Positions 34,509 to 42,316 of a stretch of 64,000 bases of DNA are shown piece after piece. The stretch is from an uncultured Paracoccaceae bacterium (GTDB taxonomy: Bacteria > Pseudomonadota > Alphaproteobacteria > Rhodobacterales > Rhodobacteraceae), in assembly GCA_947503925.1 (NCBI GenBank), contig CANNFQ010000001.1:1178001-1242000 (forward strand), in the 5' to 3' direction. Positions within the stretch are counted from its first letter, which is position 1; every line of letters begins with the position of its first letter. The position numbers and the translations under genes were made by a program. Under the pieces are notes generated by a model. It was not told the origin of the DNA and made no database searches. It saw only the letters and a list, made by a program, of their open reading frames with translations.

Positions 34509-35217
34509 GGAACTCGCCGAACGCCGCAACATCCTGCACCGCAAATCGGACGCACAGACCGTGTTGCGTCACGCGTTGGAAGACGTGCAAATCGGCCCTG
34601 TTGCGATGGTTTCGTCCTTTGGGGCGGAAAGCGTCGTGCTCTTGCACATGATCGCTCAGATCGACCCGACCACCCCGATCATCTTCCTCGACACAGAAAT
34701 GCTGTTCCCCGAAACGCTGACCTATCAGCGCGCTGTGTCCGAACAGCTTGGGCTGATCGATATGCGGATCATCGGACCAGACCGGAAAGAGGTGCTGGTC
34801 GAGGATGTTGACGGTATCTTGCATCAGGCCGACACCGATGCTTGCTGCGACCTGCGGAAGACGCGGCCGCTGAACAAGGCGCTGAAGGATTTCGGCGGTT
34901 GGATCACCGGACGCAAAAGGTTCCAGAACGGGCAGCGGGCGCAACTGCCGCTATTCGAAAAGGAAGATCGCAAGATCAAGATCAACCCGCTAGCCAACTG
35001 GACCGCGGAAGACCTCAAAGCCTATATCTCCAAACACAACCTGCCCCGGCACCCGTTGGCTGCGCAAGGATATCCCTCCATCGGCTGCATGCCCTGCACC
35101 ACACGGGTCAGCGCACATGAAGACCCCCGCGCAGGCCGCTGGCGTGACAGCGAAAAAACCGAATGTGGGATCCATTTTGAAAACGGTAAACCCGTGCGTG
35201 AAGGAAAAGCAGCATGA
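34498..35217 (+). CDS. cysH: phosphoadenylyl-/adenylylsulfate reductase
   Basis: The protein has 239 residues from the ATG at 34498; the frame is open upstream within cysI but that is out of context. It contains the PAPS/APS reductase fold with VSSFGAESVVLLHM and FLDTEMLFPETLTY. Two cysteine pairs, ACCDLRKT and GCMPCTT, are the hallmark of the [4Fe-4S] form, which usually prefers APS. It yields sulfite for CysI. The C-terminus GRWRDSEKTECGIHF contains the catalytic cysteine. Its stop overlaps the next ATG (ATGA). Confidence 0.95.
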   Translation: MPLKELAERRNILHRKSDAQTVLRHALEDVQIGPVAMVSSFGAESVVLLHMIAQIDPTTPIIFLDTEMLFPETLTYQRAVSEQLGLIDMRIIGPDRKEVLVEDVDGILHQADTDACCDLRKTRPLNKALKDFGGWITGRKRFQNGQRAQLPLFEKEDRKIKINPLANWTAEDLKAYISKHNLPRHPLAAQGYPSIGCMPCTTRVSAHEDPRAGRWRDSEKTECGIHFENGKPVREGKAA

Positions 35218-35624
35218 GCATTATCGTCACCGATACCGGCTTTGCGAGCGATGATTGGCAAGGTAGCTTTGTCGCACATACCGAAGCCGCCGCAAATGAT
35301 TGCGACTATGGCATTGACCTGCCCTCCGACACAGCCCCAGAGGGGCTGGTGGGCCTGAACAACGCACCAATGATCCGCATCGACTTCCCGTCCTCCGCTG
35401 ATGGGCGCGGCTTCACGCTGGCGGCCATGCTGCGGCGTGCGGGTTATAGGGGACGGCTGCGGGCGAAGGGCCATGTGCTGGCCGACCAATATGCAATGGC
35501 GCGGCGCGCCGGATTTGACGAAGTGGAAATCGACGACGCGCTCGCGGGACGCCAACCAGAAGATCAATGGCAATTCCGCGCCAATTGGCAAAACCACAAC
35601 TATCAGGCACGCCTGCGCGGCTAG
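35214..35624 (+). CDS. DUF934 family protein
   Basis: The 136-residue protein overlaps cysH by 4 bp. It matches DUF934: FPSSADGRGFTLAAMLRRAG and LRAKGHVLADQYAMARRAGFDEVEID. The family is found next to cysI/cysH in many proteobacteria, where it is thought to assist sulfite reductase. It has no cysteines that suggest metal binding except one near residue 28. Function is inferred from synteny only. Confidence 0.88.
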   Translation: MSIIVTDTGFASDDWQGSFVAHTEAAANDCDYGIDLPSDTAPEGLVGLNNAPMIRIDFPSSADGRGFTLAAMLRRAGYRGRLRAKGHVLADQYAMARRAGFDEVEIDDALAGRQPEDQWQFRANWQNHNYQARLRG

Positions 35625-35642
35625 AACCAAAGCACCCTTTCC

Positions 35643-35656
35643 CTGATCCAGATCAA
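35643..35656 (+). promoter_or_regulatory. FNR-like box upstream of fpr
   Basis: CTGATCCAGATCAA matches TTGAT-N4-ATCAA with one mismatch and has a perfect TGAT-N4-ATCA core. It lies 35-44 bp upstream of the fpr start codons, in a 66-bp gap after DUF934. This would place oxygen-linked control on fpr alone, inside the sulfur gene cluster. Confidence 0.55.
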
Positions 35657-35690
35657 CGACTAAGACGGAGGGCGGCCCTATCAGGCTGCC

Positions 35691-36548
35691 ATGACACATA
35701 TGACCGAGCAGACACCCGTGACCCTAGACACCGCCAAAGCCGTCCCTACCCTGCCTGATGCGCAGACGGTGACGGATGTGAAACATTATACCGACAGGCT
35801 GTTCAGCTTCCGCTGCACCCGGCCCGCCAGCTTGCGGTTCCGCTCCGGTGAGTTTGTCATGATCGGGCTGATGGGGGATCCACATCCCGAAACCGGCAAG
35901 CAAAAGCCACTGCTGCGGGCCTATTCCATCGCCTCGCCCAGCTGGGACGAGGAGCTGGAGTTCTATTCGATAAAGGTGCAGGACGGACCGCTGACATCGA
36001 AACTGCAACACATCAAACCGGGGGATGAAATTATCCTGCGGCCCAAACCCGTCGGCACGCTGGTGCATGACGCGCTGATCCCAGGCAAGCGCCTCTGGTT
36101 CTTTGCCACCGGCACCGGCTTCGCTCCTTTCGCATCCCTACTACGCGAACCGCAGACCTATGAAGATTATGACGAAGTCATCATCACCCATACCTGCCGC
36201 GAAGTCGGAGAGCTGACTTATGGGCGCGATCTGATTGAGGCGTTGAAAACAGATGAACTGCTGAATGAAGTGATCGGCGAAGGCTTCTGGAAAAAGATCA
36301 AATACTACCCAACCACGACGCGGGAAAAGAGTCCCAAGATGGGCCGGATCACCGATCTGATGCGCTCGGGTGAGGCATTCAGCGATCTGGGCGTATCGCC
36401 CCTGACCCCGGACACAGATCGGGCGATGATCTGCGGGAACCTCGCCTTCAATCTGGAACTGAAAGACATGCTGGAGGATTACGGGCTGGTCGAAGGGGCC
36501 AATTCCAACCCGCAGCACTACGTGGTGGAAAAGGCATTCCTGGATTGA
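35691..36548 (+). CDS. fpr: ferredoxin--NADP(+) reductase
   Basis: The 285-residue FAD enzyme exchanges electrons between NADPH and ferredoxin or flavodoxin. The FAD-binding part has FRSGEFVMIGL and the LLRAYSIASPSWD motif. The NADP part has LWFFATGTGFAPFASLL and a C-terminal YVVEKAFLD tail. Starts at 35691 and 35700 are both possible. It can supply reduced ferredoxin to the ferredoxin-type CysI upstream, which explains its place at the end of the operon, and perhaps to IspG or the P450 elsewhere in the window. A strong terminator follows. Confidence 0.95.
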   Translation: MTHMTEQTPVTLDTAKAVPTLPDAQTVTDVKHYTDRLFSFRCTRPASLRFRSGEFVMIGLMGDPHPETGKQKPLLRAYSIASPSWDEELEFYSIKVQDGPLTSKLQHIKPGDEIILRPKPVGTLVHDALIPGKRLWFFATGTGFAPFASLLREPQTYEDYDEVIITHTCREVGELTYGRDLIEALKTDELLNEVIGEGFWKKIKYYPTTTREKSPKMGRITDLMRSGEAFSDLGVSPLTPDTDRAMICGNLAFNLELKDMLEDYGLVEGANSNPQHYVVEKAFLD

Positions 36549-36579
36549 AGCGGGCAGTTTACAAACCATCAGCCCGATA

Positions 36580-36612
36580 AAAAAAGCCGCGCGAAACCAG
36601 CGCGGCTTTTTC
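36580..36612. terminator. bidirectional Rho-independent terminator
   Basis: Arms AGCCGCGC and GCGCGGCT (36585-36592 and 36600-36607) have an A run before and a T run after. It stops fpr on the plus strand and the alanine-rich gene on the minus strand. Confidence 0.93.
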
Positions 36613-36627
36613 ATTCATTGCAACGGC

Positions 36628-37332
36628 TTATTGCGGCAACAGGTTCTTGATCTGATCAAGAATAGGTTGCAGCAGCGCAGGATTATCTTTCGCCAGTCCA
36701 AGCGCAGTGGTCAGCGTGTTCTGCTCACCTTCCGGCAGCTCAAGCGTTTCCAACAAAGCGGTCACTTTCTCCGCGTCAAAGCCTTCAACCGTCAACAGCT
36801 CATTTGCCATCGACAGCAGATCACCACCTGCATCAGCCGCGGCTTCAGCCGTTTCGGTTACGGCATCTGTTGCAGCCTCGGCAGCGGCTTCGGCTTCTGC
36901 CGCGGCGGCATCGGCGGCAGCTTGCGCTTCTTCGGCAGCAGCAGCGGCTGCGGCTTCCGCTTCAGCGGCGGCTTGTGCGGCAGCTTCTTCTGCCGCGGCA
37001 GCGGCAGCTTCAGCTTCTTCCTGGGCTGCAGCAGCAGCGGCATCGGCGGCAGCGGCGGCCTCCTCAGCGGCAGCCTGTGCAGCTTCCTCAGCGGCGGCAG
37101 CCTCAGCGGCGGCGGCTTCTTCAGCAGCAGCGGCCTCGGCAGCAGCGGTTTCCTCGGCGGCGGCAGCTTCAGCGGCTGCGGCTTCAGCAGCGGCGGCGGC
37201 CTCAGCCTCGGCGCGCGCGGTCTCGCCCGTCAACACACCAACCGCAGCAGCAGGACCACGGCCCTCGACCGCATATTGATAGCCAAAAAATCCCAGAACA
37301 GCGATAACAACTAATATGGCGATTGCTCTCAT
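36628..37332 (-). CDS. alanine/glutamate-rich membrane-anchored protein
   Basis: The 234-residue protein has one N-terminal membrane helix (MRAIAILVVIAVLGFFGYQY). About residues 40-172 consist almost only of Ala and Glu with a few Asp, Gln and Thr. A C-terminal segment of about 60 residues has normal composition (LLSMANELLTVEGFDAEKV, LLETLELPEGEQNTLTTALG). AAGGA lies 8 nt before the ATG. The A/E region should form a long, negatively charged helix, perhaps a rod spanning the periplasm. No family is recognised. It is divergent from infC. Confidence 0.8.
   Translation of the reverse strand: MRAIAILVVIAVLGFFGYQYAVEGRGPAAAVGVLTGETARAEAEAAAAAEAAAAEAAAAEETAAAEAAAAEEAAAAEAAAAEEAAQAAAEEAAAAADAAAAAAQEEAEAAAAAAEEAAAQAAAEAEAAAAAAAEEAQAAADAAAAEAEAAAEAATDAVTETAEAAADAGGDLLSMANELLTVEGFDAEKVTALLETLELPEGEQNTLTTALGLAKDNPALLQPILDQIKNLLPQ
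36855..37215 (-). repeat. low-complexity (GCN/GAR)n tract
   Basis: This is the nucleotide tract behind the Ala/Glu-rich region of the gene above. It consists almost entirely of Ala and Glu codons in quasi-repeats such as GCCGCCGCTGAGGAA variants. Mixed synonymous codons (GCT, GCC, GCA, GCG) break up exact repeats, which suggests selection on the protein and not fresh slippage. Confidence 0.75.
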
Positions 37333-37513
37333 TGGTCTTATCCTTCCAAATTGATCGCGTTTCGACCCCCACGGGCCTTGATGGCGATATGTCAGAACGA
37401 CAGAGGAAGGTGAAGTGAAACCAAGGGGGAAAATGCGCCGAAACTACCCCTTTTGCGGGTTGAAGCGGTCGCCTGCCGGGTTTACTTTACCGGGCACAAC
37501 ACAGCAATGATTC

Positions 37514-37529
37514 AAGGATAAAGACCATA
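37514..37529 (+). promoter_or_regulatory. ribosome-binding site and ATA start of infC
   Basis: AAGGA at 37514-37518, an 8-nt spacer, then ATA at 37527-37529. The only alternative in-frame ATG lies 135 bp downstream inside conserved coding sequence, so this site decides the start. Confidence 0.8.
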
Positions 37530-38072
37530 GGACGCAGACCCCACAACGCCCCACCACAGCGCGATACCGGCCCCCGCATCAACGAACGCATCCGCGAGGC
37601 GGAAATACGCCTGATCGGGGCAGACGGCGAAAATGTCGGCGTTGTCAGCCCAGAACGGGCAATGATGATGGCGGATGAGGCAGGATTGGACCTGGTTGAA
37701 ATTTCTCCCAATGCCAAACCACCGGTCTGCAAAATCATGGACTATGGCAAGTTCAAATACGAGACTCAGAAAAAAGAAGCTGAGGCGCGTAAGAAACAAA
37801 AGACCATTGAAATCAAAGAGGTGAAGTTCCGGCCCAACACGGACAATCACGACTACGATGTCAAAATGCGCAATGTTTTCAAGTTTCTGGACAATGGCGA
37901 CAAGGTGAAGATCACCCTACGTTTCCGCGGTCGTGAAATGGCGCACCAGCAGCTGGGCCGTGAATTGCTTGAACGGGTCGCTGAAGATACCAAAGACGCT
38001 GGCCGCGTTGAAAACTTCCCCAAGATGGAAGGCCGCCAGATGGTGATGCTGATCGGACCGCTACCCAAATAG
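37527..38072 (+). CDS. infC: translation initiation factor IF-3 (apparent ATA start)
   Basis: IF-3 binds the 30S subunit, prevents premature 50S joining and proofreads the start codon. I place the start at ATA (37527): it follows AAGGA by 8 nt and gives 181 residues in frame with the conserved N-terminus ([20 protein letters not shown]). The first ATG, at 37662, would remove the N-terminal domain. The linker and C-terminal domain are intact ([56 protein letters not shown]). Rare start codons in infC are known to give autoregulation, because IF-3 rejects them. A terminator follows the gene. Confidence 0.93.
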   Translation: MGRRPHNAPPQRDTGPRINERIREAEIRLIGADGENVGVVSPERAMMMADEAGLDLVEISPNAKPPVCKIMDYGKFKYETQKKEAEARKKQKTIEIKEVKFRPNTDNHDYDVKMRNVFKFLDNGDKVKITLRFRGREMAHQQLGRELLERVAEDTKDAGRVENFPKMEGRQMVMLIGPLPK

Positions 38073-38106
38073 GCAGATTTCTGATCGGTCCTCGTAATAG
38101 AAAGCA

Positions 38107-38134
38107 GGGCTCTCGCAACCGCGAGGGCCCTTTT
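38107..38134 (+). terminator. Rho-independent terminator after infC
   Basis: Arms GGGCTCTCGC and GCGAGGGCCC (one mismatch) around a 4-nt loop, followed by TTTT. It lies 35 bp after the infC stop. Confidence 0.88.
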
Positions 38135-38221
38135 CATTTGCGGCGGGTTATCAAAATCTATCTCACGCTCCTCATTCACCCCATCGGTTGACTGATGCGG
38201 CAACATATGTTATTCACCCAT

Positions 38222-38569
38222 ATGGTTGAACGAAAAACCTCACCTACGCTTGACGCGATCCTGAAAGCCGCGAGCGACCCCACAAGGCGGGACATCCTGA
38301 CGCTGCTCGCACAGGAAGGGCCGCTTCGGGTCACCGATATTCATGCGCGTTTCACAATGAGCCTGAATTCCATCTCCAAGCACATAAAAGTGCTTGAAGG
38401 GGCCGGTTTGGTGCAACGCCGTACCGAATGGCGCGAACATCTGATCGAAGTTCAGATGGACCCGCTTGGCGAAATTGACCTGTGGTTCAAGGGTTTGCGT
38501 TCGATCTGGGATATGCGCCTCGAAGCGCTTGAAGACATTATCACCAAAGGAGCTGCTAAAAATGACTGA
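38222..38569 (+). CDS. ArsR-family winged-helix regulator
   Basis: The protein has about 115 residues if it starts at the ATG at 38222; ATGs at 38195 and 38210 are in frame and no ribosome-binding site settles the choice. It has the ArsR fold: LDAILKAASDPTRRDILTLL, then VTDIHARFTMSLNSISKHIK as recognition helix and LVQRRTEWREHLIEVQMDP as wing. It lacks the metal-binding cysteines of ArsR/SmtB, and matches the group paired with AHSA1/SRPBCC genes. Two such genes follow, each overlapping its predecessor. Palindromes AACATATGTT and CCATATGG lie at its 5' end and may be its own operator. Confidence 0.88.
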   Translation: MVERKTSPTLDAILKAASDPTRRDILTLLAQEGPLRVTDIHARFTMSLNSISKHIKVLEGAGLVQRRTEWREHLIEVQMDPLGEIDLWFKGLRSIWDMRLEALEDIITKGAAKND

Positions 38570-39005
38570 CCTAACCATGACAACCGAACGGACGATCAAC
38601 GCACCCCAAAAGGCCGTCTTCGACGCCTGGCTTGACCCCGAAATGCTCGCACGTTTCATGACACCCGGCCCGGACATGAGCGTACCAGTGGCCAAAACCG
38701 ATGCACGCGTGGGCGGTGGTTTTGAAATCGTGATGCAGGCGGGCGATATGGAAATCCCCCATCACGGCACCTACAAGGAAATCGCCCCGCATGAACGGCT
38801 GGTCTTCACCTGGTTCGGCCCTTCGCCTGCCGAAGACAGCACCGTGACCCTGACTTTCGACGCCGTTGAAAATGGCACCCATGTGACCCTGCGGCACGAC
38901 CGTTTCATTGACGAACAGCGGCGCGATGATCACGAAAAAGGCTGGACCAGCATTCTGGCAGCACTCGACACCGCTTTCGCGCAAGGGGCGACCCAAAATG
39001 CCTGA
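38562..39005 (+). CDS. SRPBCC/AHSA1 family protein, copy 1
   Basis: The protein has 147 residues and overlaps the ArsR gene by 8 bp. It contains the AHSA1-type START-like fold: TTERTINAPQKAVFDAWLDP, GGGFEIVMQAGDMEIPHHGT, PHERLVFTWFGP, VTLTFDAVENGTHVTLRH and a C-terminal GWTSILAALDTAF helix. The fold binds hydrophobic ligands. It pairs with ArsR-type regulators in many bacteria. It is a paralogue of the next gene. Confidence 0.9.
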   Translation: MTDLTMTTERTINAPQKAVFDAWLDPEMLARFMTPGPDMSVPVAKTDARVGGGFEIVMQAGDMEIPHHGTYKEIAPHERLVFTWFGPSPAEDSTVTLTFDAVENGTHVTLRHDRFIDEQRRDDHEKGWTSILAALDTAFAQGATQNA

Positions 39006-39420
39006 CCTTTCGCTCACCTGTAAACGCACGATCAACGCCTCAACGGAGGCGTTGTTCAACGCATGGCTGGACCCCACGATGATGGCACAGTTCATGTCGC
39101 CCCGCCCTGACATGTCTGTGCGCGAAGCGCGATCAGACGCCAAGGTCGGCGGATCCTTCTATGTTCTGATGATCGGCGACAAGGAATTCCCGCATGAGGG
39201 GACATATAAGGAGATCACACCGCATAGCCGGCTTGTCTTCACCTGGATGGCCCCTTGGTCACACCCCGATTCGATCGTGGAACTGGGCTTCGCGCCCGTT
39301 ACGGGCGGCACTGAGGTGACGCTCACCCACACCCATTTCACATCTCAGGACAGCCGGGATGGGCACGCGCAAGGCTGGGCCGGCATTCTTGGCAAGCTTG
39401 ACGCCGCCGTCGTAGCCTGA
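38998..39420 (+). CDS. SRPBCC/AHSA1 family protein, copy 2
   Basis: The 140-residue paralogue of the preceding gene overlaps it by 8 bp. The shared pattern includes CKRTINASTEALFNAWLDPT, GGSFYVLMIGDKEFPHEGTY, PHSRLVFTWMAP and GWAGILGKLDAA. The two proteins are clearly related by tandem duplication but differ in the loop lining the cavity, so they may bind different ligands or form a heterodimer. Confidence 0.9.
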   Translation: MPDLSLTCKRTINASTEALFNAWLDPTMMAQFMSPRPDMSVREARSDAKVGGSFYVLMIGDKEFPHEGTYKEITPHSRLVFTWMAPWSHPDSIVELGFAPVTGGTEVTLTHTHFTSQDSRDGHAQGWAGILGKLDAAVVA

Positions 39421-39431
39421 AGGAGAAAAAT

Positions 39432-39803
39432 ATGGAGAATCTCAACTGGCTTGCCGTTGGCGCAGGCACGATTGGCGCCTTCCTGCTTGGTATGATCTGG
39501 TTCAGCCCGCTGATGTTCGGCAAAGGCTGGGCTTTGGGCAGCCACGATATTCAGCCCCCCGAAAGCCCGCCCGTCGCGGCCATGGTCATCCAGTTTCTGG
39601 GCACCTTCGCCCTGGCATTGGTGGTCGGGCTGACGGAAACCACCGGTGCACTGCTTACAGCCATTGTCGCGATCCTCGCCACCGCATGTTTCGTCAGCGG
39701 CATGGACCTGTTCAGTCAGAAGACAGGCAAAGCTACATTGATCGATGCAGGCTACATCATCGCTGCTGGGATCATCATGATCGGCGCGCAAGGCCTGCTC
39801 TAA
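39432..39803 (+). CDS. DUF1761 membrane protein
   Basis: The 123-residue protein has four predicted transmembrane helices and the DUF1761 features MIWFSPLMFGKGWALG and TACFVSGMDLF. AAGGAG lies 8 nt upstream of the ATG, and the gene follows the second AHSA1 gene by 11 bp, so it closes the ArsR operon. Its role is unknown. Its stop overlaps the opposing molybdopterin-binding gene (CTAA). Confidence 0.85.
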   Translation: MENLNWLAVGAGTIGAFLLGMIWFSPLMFGKGWALGSHDIQPPESPPVAAMVIQFLGTFALALVVGLTETTGALLTAIVAILATACFVSGMDLFSQKTGKATLIDAGYIIAAGIIMIGAQGLL

Positions 39804-40786
39804 CCTCCAATATCCCCGCGCGGCTTGGGTCGGGTGGGGATTTCCTTGAGCAACCCGCCAACACCCATCACCGCGAAATCCGCAGGCGTCAGATCGACGC
39901 CACAGATCACCCTTTCCAGCACCCAATCTGCCCCATTTAGCGCGGGCGAACGGGCACAACCCGGCAAGCCAATCACGGGCTTATCGCCAATCCGCCCTAA
40001 AAACAGAAGGTTTCCCGGATCAACCGGCATACCAAACTGGGTCACATCGCCGCCCGCCTCTCGTACTGCCTGCGGACCGACATCCGCCGGATCCGAGGTG
40101 GCGGAGACTGTCAGGATGAACAACACGTCGGCTTCTGCCGCCCGCAACGCACGGGCAAGATCAGACACATCATGGCCCACAACAACACGATCACCCAATT
40201 GCAGCCCCAGCCGGTCCAACCGGCCCCGCATCGCCGCGCGGCCCTTTGGGGATGGCACATCATCGGTTCGGGTCTCAATCAGGCTGGCGGTGCGATAGAT
40301 GGGCGGCAGCACAGCAAGGGCAGCGCGCCCACTGGCAGCGGCCCTGTCAACATCCACCCCGGGCACGCCGTATGAGATGATCTTGATCGTCGCGATCATC
40401 GTGCCATGATCCACTCGGTGATATTGCGGCACAGTCGCGGCGGTAATCATCGGATTAATCGCGTTGAATGCAGTCACTGCATCAATATCGACCAAGGCAA
40501 CACCGGGGCGTTCAGCAAAGATATTCACCCGACCGGTTGCCGCATTACTCAACCGCAGCCCATCGGGGGCAAGCGCCTTGGCCAGTTGCGCAGCGGCGGT
40601 ATCCTCATCTAAATCACCTGCTTCCATCCGGGCCACGGTGACGGCCTCATAGCCGCTCGCAGCCAACTGTCTTAGGTCTGCATCGGTCAGTACACGGCCT
40701 TTACGCAATCGGCCTTCTTTCAGGGCCAATGAATGAGCCAGGACCGCACCCTCAGCATCCCAAACAGGCACTTCACCAAATGTCAT
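39800..40786 (-). CDS. molybdopterin-binding domain protein (molybdenum cofactor related)
   Basis: The 328-residue protein has a MoaB/Mog-like fold in its C-terminal half (FILTVSATSDPADVGPQAVR, PVDPGNLLFLGRIGDKPVIG, LPGCARSPALNGADWVLERV). The N-terminal part (VPVWDAEGAVLAHSLAL) resembles the start of proteins in xdh/cox maturation clusters. Such proteins bind molybdopterin during cofactor assembly for xanthine-oxidase-family enzymes. In many relatives this unit is fused to a MocA-type cytidylyltransferase; here it is not. It overlaps the xdhC-type gene by 4 bp and is the last gene of the cluster. Confidence 0.86.
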   Translation of the reverse strand: MTFGEVPVWDAEGAVLAHSLALKEGRLRKGRVLTDADLRQLAASGYEAVTVARMEAGDLDEDTAAAQLAKALAPDGLRLSNAATGRVNIFAERPGVALVDIDAVTAFNAINPMITAATVPQYHRVDHGTMIATIKIISYGVPGVDVDRAAASGRAALAVLPPIYRTASLIETRTDDVPSPKGRAAMRGRLDRLGLQLGDRVVVGHDVSDLARALRAAEADVLFILTVSATSDPADVGPQAVREAGGDVTQFGMPVDPGNLLFLGRIGDKPVIGLPGCARSPALNGADWVLERVICGVDLTPADFAVMGVGGLLKEIPTRPKPRGDIGG

Positions 40787-41757
40787 GGGGTTTTCCGTAG
40801 CGCCTGCGTCACCTCGGCCATGATGCTCACGGCAATCTCCGCCGGTTGCCGTCCGCCCAGATCAAGACCCACGGGCGCATGAATGCGCGCGATCTGATCG
40901 GCAGAGAAGCCCGCCTCCTCTAGCCGCGCGACGCGTTTGGCGTGGGTGCGGGTCGACCCAAGGCACCCCAAGTAAAACACATCGGTCACCAATGTCGCGA
41001 TGATCGCCGGATCATCAAGCTTTGGGTCATGGGTCAGGGTAATGACAGCAGTGCGCGCATCGGGTTTGAGCGCGGCCATCGCCTCATCCGGCCAATCATC
41101 AATGATCGTCTCACCGGGAAAACGGGCCGCTGACCCAAAGGCCCCACGCGGGTCGATCAGCACCGGAGCATAGCCACAGGCGCGCGCCATCTGCACCAAA
41201 GGCTGCGCGATATGCACCGCACCAACAATGATCATCCGCAAAGGCGGGTTGTGGATGGCCACAAAGTGGCGGCCATCTTCAGCGACGCCAGATCGATCCA
41301 TCCGAAACCTGTCGGGATACTCCGCCGGGCCTGCCAGAAATGGGGCGCCGGTTTCCAGATCGGTAACATAAGCCACAGGTTTCAACGCCGCGCGGTCCGC
41401 CACCAGCTGTTCCAGAACGCCAATGGGCAAGGCAGCGCCGACAGGTTCGACCAACACCTTGATCTCACCACCACAGGCCAAACCCACCGCAAAGGCCTCA
41501 TCATCGCTGACGCCGAACTCCAAAACGCGAGGCTTGCCATCTTCCAGCGCATCAATCGCTTCAACGATCACCGCCCCTTCAACGCAGCCCCCCGAAACTG
41601 ATCCTTCCATGGCGCCATCGCCATCAATGACCAACTGACTGCCCACAGCACGCGGGGCCGACCCCCAGGTCTGCACAACGGTGGCTATGGCAACACGGCG
41701 TCCGGCGCGATGCCAGTTCAACGCAAGCGCGGGCAGGTCAGTGATCTCGTCAGACAT
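40783..41757 (-). CDS. XdhC/CoxI family molybdenum-enzyme maturation protein
   Basis: The protein has 324 residues from the ATG at 41757, which overlaps the upstream stop by 8 bp. It has an N-terminal XdhC_CoxI domain (VQTWGSAPRAVGSQLVIDGD, GSVSGGCVEGAVIVEA, AVGLACGGEIKVLVEP) and a C-terminal Rossmann domain (MIIVGAVHIAQPLVQMARAC, VITLTHDPKLDD, FYLGCLGSTRTHAKRV). XdhC-type proteins bind molybdenum cofactor and help its sulfuration and insertion into xanthine dehydrogenase or CO-dehydrogenase-like enzymes. The cysteine in SGGCVEG is the conserved one. Confidence 0.93.
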   Translation of the reverse strand: MSDEITDLPALALNWHRAGRRVAIATVVQTWGSAPRAVGSQLVIDGDGAMEGSVSGGCVEGAVIVEAIDALEDGKPRVLEFGVSDDEAFAVGLACGGEIKVLVEPVGAALPIGVLEQLVADRAALKPVAYVTDLETGAPFLAGPAEYPDRFRMDRSGVAEDGRHFVAIHNPPLRMIIVGAVHIAQPLVQMARACGYAPVLIDPRGAFGSAARFPGETIIDDWPDEAMAALKPDARTAVITLTHDPKLDDPAIIATLVTDVFYLGCLGSTRTHAKRVARLEEAGFSADQIARIHAPVGLDLGGRQPAEIAVSIMAEVTQALRKTP

Positions 41758-42223
41758 CGGTTTGCACAATCCTTGTCAGAAAACAGTTATTGCGGGCTGA
41801 TCTGACATCAACATAAGCCACATCACCCCGGTCGAGAAGGGATGTCGCATAGCCCGCGATCTGATCTTTCGGGGTGATCTGGCCCGTGCCATACATGATC
41901 CGGTCGGTCTGGTCATAGGCCTTAACCAGATAGTCAGGTGACTTGCGCAAAACCGGCGGTACGCCCGGGCCAGCATGCGGCGTGCAATGATCAGCGCAAA
42001 AGAACACGGGTCCGGTTTCGGCGTAGGGCTGCAAATGACCAAAAGGCCGGGCGGCGCAGATCAACATCGCGGCACCTGCGGGCACATCGTTCAGGCATGA
42101 TCGACAGGGTTTCCCAACACCATCGGAAATCGCAGTTTCCGCCGGATTGCCATAGGCGTCCGGTCCACCTGCACGCAGGCTGGCCACGTCATCGGCATCG
42201 TAAGGCAAATAGGTCAAAGTCAT
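41750..42223 (-). CDS. DUF1203 family protein
   Basis: The protein has 157 residues from the ATG at 42223 (AAGGAGA 6 nt upstream). It matches DUF1203: a CRSCLNDVPAGAAMLICAAR stretch with two close cysteines, ETGPVFFCADHCTPH with two more, and RIMYGTGQI. The four cysteines and nearby histidines could bind zinc, but this is not shown. It sits inside the coxE/xdhC cluster and overlaps xdhC, so it may be co-expressed by chance or take part in maturation. Confidence 0.82.
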   Translation of the reverse strand: MTLTYLPYDADDVASLRAGGPDAYGNPAETAISDGVGKPCRSCLNDVPAGAAMLICAARPFGHLQPYAETGPVFFCADHCTPHAGPGVPPVLRKSPDYLVKAYDQTDRIMYGTGQITPKDQIAGYATSLLDRGDVAYVDVRSARNNCFLTRIVQTDV

Positions 42224-42298
42224 CGCAGTCTCCTTGGTTGATGACCTTGATCTAGCAACAGGGGCAGCCGCCAAACGACCCGAAACCTGCGCAAGTAG

Positions 42299-42316
42299 GA
42301 TGGGTTAAGACCCATC
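42299..42316 (-). terminator. hairpin after the coxE-like gene
   Basis: Arms GATGGGT and ACCCATC with a 4-nt loop lie immediately after the coxE stop in the direction of transcription. There is no T run, so read-through to DUF1203 is possible. Confidence 0.45.

Noticed and set aside
36631..37314. Serine/alanine- or glycine-rich frames opposite the Ala/Glu-rich gene
   Set aside because: Low-complexity DNA opens all frames; only the minus-strand frame has a ribosome-binding site, a membrane helix and a normal C-terminal domain.
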